DNA from: Serinibacter arcticus
Lineage (GTDB): Bacteria; Actinomycetota; Actinomycetes; Actinomycetales; Beutenbergiaceae
Length of the DNA: 64,000 nt
Assembly (NCBI RefSeq): GCF_004786095.1
Contig: NZ_RHPJ01000001.1
Span: 124,001 to 188,000, forward strand
Direction of reading: 5' to 3'
Below, piece after piece: positions 38,985-47,463 of this stretch (positions within the stretch are counted from its first letter, which is position 1; each line of letters opens with the position of its first letter). The notes under the pieces are model-generated. The model was not told the DNA's origin, made no database searches, and saw only the letters and a program-made list of their open reading frames with translations. The position numbers and the translations under genes are program-made.

Positions 38985-39845
38985 TCAGTAGAGCTCGGCC
39001 TTGCCGGCAGCGCCGAACAGGTCGATCTTCTGCGCCGCGACGGCCTTGAGCGCGTCGCGGCACGGCGGCTGGATCGTGTCGGGCTCGCGGAGGTTGGTGT
39101 CGGCCAGCACCTCGCGCGCCTTGAGGTAGTAGGCCACCTTGATGTCGCTGGAGATGTTGATCTTGTTGACGCCGCTGCTCGCGGCCTCGCCGATCTCCGC
39201 GTCGGGGTTGTTCGAGCCGCCGTGCAGCACCAGGGGCACGTCGACGGCGGCGTCGATCTCGCGCAGCAGGTCGAGCTTCAGCTCGGGCTGCAGGTCGCTG
39301 GGGTAGATGCCGTGGCGCGTGCCGATGGCGATCGCGAGGGTGTCGACGCCGGTGCGCTCGACGAACGTGACGGCGTCGGCCGGATCGGTGTAGATGATCG
39401 TGTCGGCGCCCTCCTCGGCGTAGCCGTCGGTCTTGCCGATGGTCCCGAGCTCACCCTCGACGGAGACCCCCACGGCGTGGGCGGCCTCGACCACTCGGGC
39501 CGTCAGGGCGACGTTCTCCTCGAAGGGGAGCATCGAGCCGTCGATCATCACGGACGTGAAGCCGCCCTGGATGGCCTGCAGCACCTGCTCGTAGGTGGCG
39601 CCGTGGTCCAGGTGGATGGCGACGGGCACGCTCGCCCGGCGGGCGGCCTGGATGACGGACGGCATGACGTCCCACCCGAGATTGGCGATCTCGTTGGGGT
39701 GGATCGCGATGATCAGGGGGGACTGCTTCTCCTCGCTGATCGCCAGCACGGCGTTGAGCATCGAGTAGTCGCTGACGTTGAACGCGGGGACGGCGAAGGA
39801 GTTCTTCGCGGCGACGGTGAGCAGGTCGGAGCCCGAGATGAGCAT
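38985..39845 (-). CDS. Class II ketose-bisphosphate aldolase (FbaA/GatY-like)
   Basis: Zinc-dependent aldolase of 286 residues. Visible motifs are FAVPAFNVSDYSMLNAVL, AIHLDHGATYEQVLQAI with the first zinc His, VEGELGTIGKTDGY, LAIAIGTRHGIYP with a zinc His, and PLVLHGGSNNPDAEI with the third zinc His and the phosphate loop. Length fits the tagatose/fructose-bisphosphate type but the product cannot be read from the sequence. ATG 39843-39845 follows AAAGGAC. Between transporter and kinase genes it should split the phosphorylated sugar into a triose (DHAP or dihydroxyacetone) and an aldehyde. Confidence 0.9.
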   Translation of the reverse strand: MLISGSDLLTVAAKNSFAVPAFNVSDYSMLNAVLAISEEKQSPLIIAIHPNEIANLGWDVMPSVIQAARRASVPVAIHLDHGATYEQVLQAIQGGFTSVMIDGSMLPFEENVALTARVVEAAHAVGVSVEGELGTIGKTDGYAEEGADTIIYTDPADAVTFVERTGVDTLAIAIGTRHGIYPSDLQPELKLDLLREIDAAVDVPLVLHGGSNNPDAEIGEAASSGVNKINISSDIKVAYYLKAREVLADTNLREPDTIQPPCRDALKAVAAQKIDLFGAAGKAELY

Positions 39846-39887
39846 GACGATGTCCTTTCGTGGACGGGTGGGGGTTCGGGGAGGCCG

Positions 39888-40781
39888 TCAGACCTTGACG
39901 GCGCCGGCGGTCATGCCGCCGATGAAGTAGCGCTGGAAGAAGAGGAACAGGACCAGCACGGGCAGGCAGCCGAGGATGCTCATGGCCATCATCTGGTTCC
40001 ACTCGTAGGAGTGCTGACCCATGAGGAGCTGGATGCCGATGGGCACGGTCCGCATGTCCTCGGTGCGCGTCAGCGTGAGGGCGAACAGGAACTCGTTCCA
40101 CGCGATCATGAACGTGTAGATCCCGACGGAGACCAGGCCCGGCACCGCGATCGGCACGAGGATGCGCCACAGCGCCGTCCACGGGCCGGCGCCGTCGACC
40201 TTGACCGCCTCGTCGAGCTCGCGCGGCAGCGTGTTGAAGTAGCCGGTGAGCATGATGATCGCGTAGGGGATCGTGAACACCATGTAGGTGAGGATCAGGC
40301 CCGGGTAGGTGTTGTAGAGCTTGAGCGCCACCATGAGCCCGAAGTACGGGATGAGCAGCGTGATCGGCGGGACCGCCTGCACGCTGACGATGACCACGTT
40401 GAGCGTCTTCTTCAGCGGGAAGTCGAACCGGCTGAACGCGAAGCCCGCGAGGATGCCGACCAGGAGCGTCAGGCCCGTCACCGCGAAGGCGATCACGTAG
40501 CTGTTGACGAAGAAGCGCACCTTCACCGGATCGGTCAGGATCTCCGTGTACGCGCCGAGGTTGAACCCCTCGGTGACCAGGCGCGGCGGGTTGGCGAACA
40601 TCTCGCCGTTGGTCTTGAACGAGCTCGACAGCATCCACAGCACCGGCAGGCCCGCGAAGAGTGCTCCGGCCACGAGCGCCACGAGCGTGGCGGCCTGCTT
40701 GCCGGGGTTCTTGCGCCCGGGGGTGCGGTGCTGACGAAGGTCCGGCCGGTTCTTCGGCAGGTGGGACAGGGTCGTGGCCAT
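39888..40781 (-). CDS. Carbohydrate ABC transporter permease, MalG type
   Basis: A 297-residue inner-membrane subunit with six hydrophobic helices. The EAA-like coupling motif is DEAVKVDGAGPWTALWRILVP. ATG 40779-40781 follows GAGGGACTG and lies 2 nt after the stop of the other permease. It ends the import section of the operon, 42 nt before the aldolase gene. There is no dedicated ATPase gene, so a shared MsiK-like ATPase encoded elsewhere is expected (inference from actinobacterial CUT1 systems). Confidence 0.92.
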   Translation of the reverse strand: MATTLSHLPKNRPDLRQHRTPGRKNPGKQAATLVALVAGALFAGLPVLWMLSSSFKTNGEMFANPPRLVTEGFNLGAYTEILTDPVKVRFFVNSYVIAFAVTGLTLLVGILAGFAFSRFDFPLKKTLNVVIVSVQAVPPITLLIPYFGLMVALKLYNTYPGLILTYMVFTIPYAIIMLTGYFNTLPRELDEAVKVDGAGPWTALWRILVPIAVPGLVSVGIYTFMIAWNEFLFALTLTRTEDMRTVPIGIQLLMGQHSYEWNQMMAMSILGCLPVLVLFLFFQRYFIGGMTAGAVKV

Positions 40782-40783
40782 GA

Positions 40784-41746
40784 TCAGTCCCTCGCTCGTT
40801 GGCTGCGGGCGTAGAAGTAGGCGAGCACCATCGAGAACGCCAGGATGATCACGGCGGCCGTGGAGGCCTCGGCGAACTCGTAGCGGGTGAACGCGAGCTT
40901 GTACGTGAAGGTGCTGAGCACCTCGGTGGCGTCGATGGGACCGCCGCCGGTGGTCATCCAGATGAGCGCGAACTGCTGCGTGGTCCAGATGAAGTCGAGC
41001 AGCGCGAGGCTGATGATGAGCGGCTTCAGCTGCGGGATCGTGATGGCCCAGAACCGCTGGACCGGGCCGGCGCCGTCGATGCTCGCGGCCTCGTAGAGGT
41101 CGCGCGGGATGCCCTGCAGACCGGCCAGCAGGCTGATCATGTAGAACGGGTAGCCCGCCCAGATGTTGATGAACGTGACCGCCGCGAGCGCCGTGGTCGG
41201 GTTCGAGAGCCACTCGACCTCGCCCCCGATCAGTCCGACGCTCTCCAGGATCGCGTTGACGACGCCGTTGGGGCTGAGCAGCATCCGCCACAGCACCGCG
41301 ATGATCGCGACCGTGAAGAGCCAGGGCAGCACGAGGATGACGCGGAAGACGGCCTTGGTGACCTTGCCCAGGAGCTCCGTGTTCAGGAGGATCGCGAACG
41401 TCAGACCCAGGACGAGGTGCACGACGACGCTGACCGAGGTGAAGGCGAGCGTGTTGGTCGCCGCCTTCCAGAAGGCCGGGTCGCCGAGGATCGTGCCGTA
41501 GTTCGCCAGTCCCACGGGTTCCGGGGACCGGTTGGTGATGACGTTGTCCATCACCGAGTAGCTGATGACCATCACGATCGGCACCGCCATCAGCACGACC
41601 ATCAGCACGATGGTCGGTGAGAGGTAGCCGAACGGGGTCGCGCGCCTGCGCAGCAGGGCGGCCGTCCAGCGCGGTCGGGCCGCCGGCGGTGGCGCCTGGG
41701 GCCGGTCCTCGCGCGGGGGCCGGTGCGTGGTCCGTGTCGTCGTCAT
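40784..41746 (-). CDS. Carbohydrate ABC transporter permease, MalF type
   Basis: A 320-residue permease with an Arg/Pro-rich N-terminal tail and six hydrophobic helices starting at GYLSPTIVLMVVLMAVPIVMV. The coupling loop is YEAASIDGAGPVQRFWAITIPQL. ATG 41744-41746 has GGAGGGAG upstream; a longer frame to 41812 is unconserved. It is the second gene of the operon after the substrate-binding protein. Confidence 0.92.
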   Translation of the reverse strand: MTTTRTTHRPPREDRPQAPPPAARPRWTAALLRRRATPFGYLSPTIVLMVVLMAVPIVMVISYSVMDNVITNRSPEPVGLANYGTILGDPAFWKAATNTLAFTSVSVVVHLVLGLTFAILLNTELLGKVTKAVFRVILVLPWLFTVAIIAVLWRMLLSPNGVVNAILESVGLIGGEVEWLSNPTTALAAVTFINIWAGYPFYMISLLAGLQGIPRDLYEAASIDGAGPVQRFWAITIPQLKPLIISLALLDFIWTTQQFALIWMTTGGGPIDATEVLSTFTYKLAFTRYEFAEASTAAVIILAFSMVLAYFYARSQRARD

Positions 41747-41828
41747 GTCGCGTGCTCCCTCCTTCGTGGGGTGGGATCCGGCCGGCCCGTGGGGGCGGGC
41801 CGACCGGATCACCGGTGACGACGCGGAC

Positions 41829-43124
41829 CTAGAACTCCGAGGACCACTCGGCCTGGGCGGTCTCGACGGCCTCGTCCAGGGACTGGTCGCCGTTCAGCGC
41901 CTTCTGGAACTCCGTGGAGAACATCCGCATGAGCTCCTCAGCGACCGGCAGACCCGTGAACTCGTTCGCCGGGTAGCCCTCCTGGTAGATCGCGAAGGCC
42001 TCCTCGAAGATCGGGTCGGAGTCCGTGAAGTCCGGCGTCGAGGTGGAGTTGCCGGGGAAGGCGTTGGCCATCGTGGACAGCTCGGAGTTGGTCTCCTGGC
42101 TCATGAGGAACTCGACGAGCTTGAAGGCCTCCTCCTTGTTCTCGGAGTTGTCAGCCACACCGATGCCCCAGGAGGCGTAGGGGATCCCGCGCTCCCCGTC
42201 GTAGCCGTCCTCGGCGGGGATGGCCGAGATCGTGAAGTCGAGGTCGGGGTTGCTCTCGCGGATGAGGTTCACGTGGGCGAGGGAGTCGATCATCATGCCG
42301 ACCCGGCCGTTCGTGAACTCCTCCACCATGTCCTGCTCCTTCATCGTGAAGGCACCGGGGGCGGTGGAACCGTCGTCCCACATCCCCTGGAGGAACTCGA
42401 GCGCGGAGCCGACGTCCTCGTTGGTCAGGTCGGGCTGACCGTCGGCGAGCATCGAGCCGCCGGAGGCCCACACCCAGGACATGACGTTGTTCTGGATCCC
42501 GCTGGGCTGCTCGAGCGAGAGCGGGTAGATCCAGCCGGGGGTGCCGGAGTCGGTGATCTTCTTCGCCGCGTCGGTGAACTCGCTGCGCGTGGTGGGCACC
42601 TCGCTGACACCGGCGTCGGCGAGCAGCGCGTCGTTCGTGAACAGCGGGTAGACGAAGTTGACCACCGGGATCATGTACGTCGCGCCGTCGACCTCGATCT
42701 GGCTGGCCAGCTCGGAGTCGTCGTAGCCGACCTCCGTCATGAGCTCGCTGAGGTCGGCGATGGCACCCTGCTGGGCGAAGTCGTACACCCACGCGCCGTC
42801 GAGCCCGACGACGTCGGGCATCGTGCCCGCCGCGGCGCCCGCGACGACCTGCTCCTTCGTCGAGGCGTAGGGACCGGAGAGGAGCTCGACCGTGATGCCA
42901 GGGTTCTCCTCCTCGAACCGGTCGATGAGTGCGCGGAACTCGCCGTCCGGCAGCTCCGGCTCCCACCACTGCTGGAACTCGAGGGTGACCTCGCCGTCCC
43001 CACCCGCTTCCGTGCTCCCGTCGCCCGTGCCGGCCGTGTCGCCACCACCGCACGCGGCGACCAGTGCGAGCACCGCCAGACCCGCCGTCGGCAGCAGCAC
43101 CCGCCTACGCGAAGAAACGCCCAT
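41829..43124 (-). CDS. Sugar ABC transporter substrate-binding lipoprotein
   Basis: A 431-residue extracytoplasmic solute-binding protein of the MalE-like family. The signal peptide ends in the lipobox LVAAC near residue 25, followed by a Gly/Thr/Asp-rich linker. The mature part shows EVTLEFQQWWEPELPDGEF, then DVVGLDGAWVYDFAQQG and NGRVGMMIDSLAHVN. AAGGAGGAGAGTC precedes the ATG. It is the first gene of the operon, behind a good promoter at 43176-43205. Ligand class: sugar; exact ligand unknown. Confidence 0.94.
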   Translation of the reverse strand: MGVSSRRRVLLPTAGLAVLALVAACGGGDTAGTGDGSTEAGGDGEVTLEFQQWWEPELPDGEFRALIDRFEEENPGITVELLSGPYASTKEQVVAGAAAGTMPDVVGLDGAWVYDFAQQGAIADLSELMTEVGYDDSELASQIEVDGATYMIPVVNFVYPLFTNDALLADAGVSEVPTTRSEFTDAAKKITDSGTPGWIYPLSLEQPSGIQNNVMSWVWASGGSMLADGQPDLTNEDVGSALEFLQGMWDDGSTAPGAFTMKEQDMVEEFTNGRVGMMIDSLAHVNLIRESNPDLDFTISAIPAEDGYDGERGIPYASWGIGVADNSENKEEAFKLVEFLMSQETNSELSTMANAFPGNSTSTPDFTDSDPIFEEAFAIYQEGYPANEFTGLPVAEELMRMFSTEFQKALNGDQSLDEAVETAQAEWSSEF

Positions 43125-43175
43125 GACTCTCCTCCTTGAGATGCCGTTCCGCGCGCTTCCATGCGCACTGCTGCG

Positions 43176-43205
43176 ACCTTAGTGCGAGAGTTTGCTGTTT
43201 TGCAA
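43176..43205 (-). promoter_or_regulatory. Promoter of the sugar operon with overlapping repeats
   Basis: Minus-strand -35 TTGCAA (43200-43205), 18-nt spacer and -10 TAAGGT (43176-43181) precede the binding-protein gene. ATTGCA occurs at 43201-43206 and again at 43226-43231, 25 bp apart, overlapping and just upstream of the -35. These repeats are candidate sites for the DeoR regulator encoded next door (inferred). Confidence 0.5.
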
Positions 43206-43318
43206 TGCCGACTTCTGCGTCGTTATGCAATCTTTACCTGGACGGTCGCGTGCGCCCCCGAGCGGAGCTGCGGCGGGGTCGGACGTGATCGGGGCGGGGT
43301 CTTGCGGCGCGGGCGGTG

Positions 43319-44194
43319 CTACGGGGTCAGCACGGTGACGCCGGCGGCCGCGAACGCCTCGCCCAGCTCGCCGGTGGGCGCCTTCTCGGTGACCAGGTAG
43401 TCGACGGCGCCCAGGTCCGCGATCCGCGCGAACAGTCGGCGATCGAACTTGGAGGAGTCCGCCAGGATCGCGACGCGCTCGGCACGGCGGATCATCGAGC
43501 CCATCATCGAGGCCTCGCCCAGGTTGCTCGTCGAGAAGCCCTGGTCGACCGAGATGGCACCGACACCGATGAGCGCGAGGTCGCACCGCACCTCCAGCGC
43601 ACCCTCGTGCTCGGCGGGGCGGAAGCTCACGGGACCGACCGTCGCCTGCGACACGAACCGCACCGTCCCGCCGAACAGGTACAGGTCGCGGCACACCTCG
43701 GGGTGGATCTCCCCCGGCAGCCGCAGGTTGTTCGTGGCGATCGTCAGCTCGCGGTGGTGACGCAGGTGCCGCACGAGCGCCAGCGCCGTCGTGCCGGAGT
43801 TGATGACGATGGCGCTGTTGTCCTCCACGAGCGTGGCGGCCAGCGCCCCGATCTGGTCCTTCGCGGTGGCCTGCAGCCGGAGCCGGGTGTCGAGCTCGGA
43901 GTCGGGCTTGGCGAAGCCCGACGGGCTGACGGCACCCCCGTGCGTGCGGACGACCACGCCGTCGGCGTCCAGCCGGTCGAGGTCGCGGCGGATCGTGTCG
44001 CTCGAGACGTCGAAGCGTTCGGCGAGCTGCGCGACCGTCACCTCACCGACCTCGGCGACGTAGGAGGCGAGCTCGGCCTTGCGGCCGGCGGGGAGCCGGC
44101 GGGTGCCCGCACCCGCATCCCCCGGTCCGGCGCCGGTGGCACCGCCGCTCGCGCGTCTCGACGTCGTGGTGCTGGGTCCCCCGGGCGTAGCCAT
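43319..44194 (-). CDS. DeoR-family transcriptional regulator
   Basis: A 291-residue repressor. An unusual ~30-residue Gly/Ser-rich N-terminal tail precedes the HTH (VAQLAERFDVSSDTIRRDLDRLDADGVVVRTHGGAV). The sugar-phosphate isomerase-like effector domain follows (IGALAATLVEDNSAIVINSGTT; LTIATNNLRLP; VAILADSSKFDRRLFARI). The effector is expected to be a phosphorylated sugar. It lies upstream of the sugar operon on the same strand, separated by 194 nt, and should control it. Confidence 0.92.
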   Translation of the reverse strand: MATPGGPSTTTSRRASGGATGAGPGDAGAGTRRLPAGRKAELASYVAEVGEVTVAQLAERFDVSSDTIRRDLDRLDADGVVVRTHGGAVSPSGFAKPDSELDTRLRLQATAKDQIGALAATLVEDNSAIVINSGTTALALVRHLRHHRELTIATNNLRLPGEIHPEVCRDLYLFGGTVRFVSQATVGPVSFRPAEHEGALEVRCDLALIGVGAISVDQGFSTSNLGEASMMGSMIRRAERVAILADSSKFDRRLFARIADLGAVDYLVTEKAPTGELGEAFAAAGVTVLTP

Positions 44195-44291
44195 GGGCGA
44201 GTCTAAGCAGATCCACGCACAGAAACGCATTTGGCACGCAGCCTCCGTGAGCCACAGCGCAGGCCCGACCGGGTCGGGGGGGTGCCCGCCG

Positions 44292-46010
44292 CTACTCCCC
44301 GCCGGACCGGGCCAGCTCGGAGTCGAGCATCGTCTGCGCTCGCTCGATCGCGTGCGAGGAGTACTGCCCGCTCGCGCGCGCGTCCAGCAGCGCGGCCTCC
44401 TCCGCCGCCAGCATCACGCGGTACAGCTCCTGCCGGGCGGGCACCTCCCCCGTGCCGACGGCCGCCCTGTTCGTGGCCATCGTGTCCGCCATGCGCCGAC
44501 GTGCCGTGGTCAGGTCCGCCACCAGCCCGGCGTCGAACGGCTCGCCGGAGGAGCGGCGCAGCTCGGGGTTGGCCAGCTGTGCCGCCCCGGCGTCGACGAT
44601 CTCGCTCAGGAGCTCGTCCACCTCCCGGTTGGCGGTCTCGCGATCGGGGCCACGCACGCCCAGGCGCCGGATCACGAGCGGCAGCGTCGTGCCGTACCCG
44701 AGGAGGGTCAGCAGGGCGACGGTGAACGCCACCAGGATGAGCTGCGGCCGCAGCGGCACGTCGGACGGCAGGGTCTGGGCCGCCGCCAGCGTCACGACGC
44801 CGCGCATCCCCGACCACGCCAGCACCGCACCACCGCGCAGCCCGAGGCCCTCGTCGCGCAGGAAGTCGAGGTCGGCCCCGCGACGCGCGATGCGTCGCTC
44901 GGCCTGGGCGAGCCGTTCCGGCGTGAAGCGCGGGTGGTCGGGATGCCGCTCCACCACCGCGGCGAAGGCGGCCGCCCGTCGCCCGTGCTGCTCCGCACGC
45001 CCGACGGCGCGGCGCTGCTCGCGTCGCAGCGAGGCGACCAGCGGGACCATGAACGCCATCCGGACCACCAGCAGCACGACGGTGACGACGGCGCCGACCC
45101 CGACCGCCGCCGCGACGCTCAGGTGGTCGTCCGAGACGGCGTCGATCACCGAGGCGATCTGGTAGCCCATCAGCAGGAAGACGCCGTTCTCGAGCAGCAG
45201 CTGGATCGTCCGCCAGTTCAGCCGCTCGCTGATGCGGTCCTGCGCGCTGAGGTGGCGCGCGCTCCTGTACCCGGTCACGAGACCGGCCACCACGACGGAC
45301 AGCACCCCCGACGCGTTCGCCGCCTCCGCCGGGAAGAAGGCGAGGAACGGCACCACGAAGGAGATCGCCGTCGTCAGCGTGGGCTGGTCGAGCCGCGAGC
45401 GCACCCAGACGGTCCCGAGGCCGACCGCGAGACCGATGCCGATCGCCGCCACGACCGCGTAGCCGAAGTCGGCGGCGATGCCCCCGAAGGAGATGCCCCC
45501 GCCGATCGCGGCGACGGCCGAGCGCAGCAGGACGAGCGCGGTCGCGTCGTTGACGAGCCCCTCGCCCTCGAGCACCGTCACGAGGCGGGGCGGGAGCCCC
45601 AGCCGCTTGCCGATCGAGGTGGCGGCAACGGCGTCGGGGGGACTGACGACGGCGCCGAGCGCGAACGCGGCCGCCAACGGGAGGGCGGGCAGCAGGAGGT
45701 GCAGCAGGAACCCGACCACGACGGTCGAGATCCCCACCAGCAGCACCGACAGGCCCGTGATCGCGCGCAGGTTGCGCCGGAAGTCGGTGACCGGCACGTT
45801 GACGGCGGCCGAGTAGAGGATCGGCGGCAGCACGATCGCCAGGATCAGCTCCGGTTCGATCTCCACCTCGGGGATCCCGGGCACGTAGGAGCAGCCGATG
45901 CCCACCAGGAGCAGGACGACCGGGGCCGCGACGCCGAGCCGGGGAGCGAGCCAGGCGCCCCCGACCACGAGCAGCACCCCGACGACGAGCAGCAGCGCGA
46001 TGGTCTCCAC
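44292..46010 (-). CDS. CPA1-family Na+/H+ antiporter
   Basis: A 572-residue membrane protein. The N-terminal ~400 residues form about twelve hydrophobic helices, with GAVVSPPDAVAATSI (ion-binding Asp) and EGEGLVNDATALVLL. A long cytosolic C-terminal tail rich in Arg and Glu follows, as in NhaP-type exchangers. The start is GTG 46008-46010. It lies 19 nt downstream of folC and may be co-transcribed with it. A role in pH or Na+ homeostasis is inferred from family. Confidence 0.9.
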   Translation of the reverse strand: METIALLLVVGVLLVVGGAWLAPRLGVAAPVVLLLVGIGCSYVPGIPEVEIEPELILAIVLPPILYSAAVNVPVTDFRRNLRAITGLSVLLVGISTVVVGFLLHLLLPALPLAAAFALGAVVSPPDAVAATSIGKRLGLPPRLVTVLEGEGLVNDATALVLLRSAVAAIGGGISFGGIAADFGYAVVAAIGIGLAVGLGTVWVRSRLDQPTLTTAISFVVPFLAFFPAEAANASGVLSVVVAGLVTGYRSARHLSAQDRISERLNWRTIQLLLENGVFLLMGYQIASVIDAVSDDHLSVAAAVGVGAVVTVVLLVVRMAFMVPLVASLRREQRRAVGRAEQHGRRAAAFAAVVERHPDHPRFTPERLAQAERRIARRGADLDFLRDEGLGLRGGAVLAWSGMRGVVTLAAAQTLPSDVPLRPQLILVAFTVALLTLLGYGTTLPLVIRRLGVRGPDRETANREVDELLSEIVDAGAAQLANPELRRSSGEPFDAGLVADLTTARRRMADTMATNRAAVGTGEVPARQELYRVMLAAEEAALLDARASGQYSSHAIERAQTMLDSELARSGGE

Positions 46011-46029
46011 GGCGGCATCCTACGATCGG

Positions 46030-47463
46030 TCAGGACCGGCCGAGCAGCGCGCGCACCTCCGCCGCGAGGACGACCGACCCGAGCGCGATGACACCCGAAC
46101 CGACGCCGACGCCCTCGGCGTCGTTCTCCGCCAGGTCGACGGCGAGCGAGAGGGCCTCGTCGAGCCGCTCGACCACGTGCACGCGCTCGTCGCCGAAGAC
46201 GTCGCGGGCGAGGTCGGCGAGGTCGTCGAGCTCCATCGAGCGCAGCGAGGAGGAGTGGGTCACGACGATCTCGGCCAGGGCGCCCTCGAGCTCGACCAGG
46301 ATGCCCTCGACGTCCTTGTCCCCCATCACGCCGAAGACCCCGACGAGGCGGTCGAACGCGAACGCCTCGTTCAGCGCCTCGACGGCGGCCCGCGCGCCGG
46401 CGGGGTTGTGCGCGGCGTCGACGAGGATCGTCGGGGAGTTCCGGACCAGCTCCAGCCGGCCCGGCGATGTGACCCCGGCGAAGGCGGCCTCCACGACGTC
46501 GCCCGGCAGCGCCGCTCCCCCGAGGAACGCCTCGACGGCGGCGACGGCCAGCAGGGCGTTGTGCGCCTGGTGGGCGCCGTGCAGCGGGACGAAGATGTCC
46601 TCGTAGGTGGCACCGATGCCGCGCAGCGACACGACCTGGCCACCGACGGCGACCGTGCGGGCGAGGACCGCGAGCCCCGGCAGGTTCACCTCGACGTCAC
46701 CGTCCTCGTCCGTGGGGACCTCCACGACCAGGCGCGCGCCGACGCTCGCGGCACGCGCGGCGATCACGGCGGCGACCTCGTCGTCCTGGGCGGAGGAGAC
46801 CACGGTCGCCCCCGGCTTGACGATGCCCGACTTCACGGTCGCGATCTCGGCCAGCGTGTGACCGAGCCAGCGCTCGTGGTCGAGGGCGACCGGCGCGACG
46901 ACGGCGACCTCCGCGTCCACGACGTTGGTGGAGTCCCACTCCCCGCCCATGCCGACCTCGAGCACGGCGACGTCGACGGGCGCGTCCGCGAACGCGGCGA
47001 ACGCCATCGCGGTCAGCACCTCGAAGAACGACAGCTCGCCCCCGGCGCCGTACTTCCCGGAGGTGGTGAGCTCGCCGTCGACGATCGCGATGTGCGCGGA
47101 GATGTCGTCCCACGTACGCACCCACGCGTCGGCGGAGATGGGCTCGCCGTCGATCGCGATGCGCTCGCGCACGGAGGACAGGTGCGGCGACGTGAACCGG
47201 CCCACGCGCAGCCCGAGCTCGCGCAGGAGCGCATCGATCATGCGGGCCGTCGACGTCTTGCCGTTGGTCCCCGTGAGGTGGATCGAGCGGAAGGCGAGCT
47301 GCGGCGAGCCGAGGATGTCGACGACGCGGCGGACCCGCTCGATGGTCGGGTCGAAGTCGTGCTCGGGCGTGCGGCGCAGGATCTCGTGGTAGATCTCCCG
47401 CGCCCTGGCCTCGAGCCCGGCGTCCTGGTCGTTGCGGCGGCTGTCCGCCCCGGCGCGGCTCAT
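46030..47463 (-). CDS. folC: Folylpolyglutamate synthase / dihydrofolate synthase
   Basis: Adds glutamate to folates. The 477-residue enzyme shows the P-loop-like [18 protein letters not shown] near residue 85, [29 protein letters not shown], and [19 protein letters not shown], all diagnostic. ATG 47461-47463 overlaps the ileS stop as ATGA. In relatives the DUF4233 gene and ndk follow directly; here an antiporter and the sugar island intervene. Confidence 0.95.
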   Translation of the reverse strand: MSRAGADSRRNDQDAGLEARAREIYHEILRRTPEHDFDPTIERVRRVVDILGSPQLAFRSIHLTGTNGKTSTARMIDALLRELGLRVGRFTSPHLSSVRERIAIDGEPISADAWVRTWDDISAHIAIVDGELTTSGKYGAGGELSFFEVLTAMAFAAFADAPVDVAVLEVGMGGEWDSTNVVDAEVAVVAPVALDHERWLGHTLAEIATVKSGIVKPGATVVSSAQDDEVAAVIAARAASVGARLVVEVPTDEDGDVEVNLPGLAVLARTVAVGGQVVSLRGIGATYEDIFVPLHGAHQAHNALLAVAAVEAFLGGAALPGDVVEAAFAGVTSPGRLELVRNSPTILVDAAHNPAGARAAVEALNEAFAFDRLVGVFGVMGDKDVEGILVELEGALAEIVVTHSSSLRSMELDDLADLARDVFGDERVHVVERLDEALSLAVDLAENDAEGVGVGSGVIALGSVVLAAEVRALLGRS

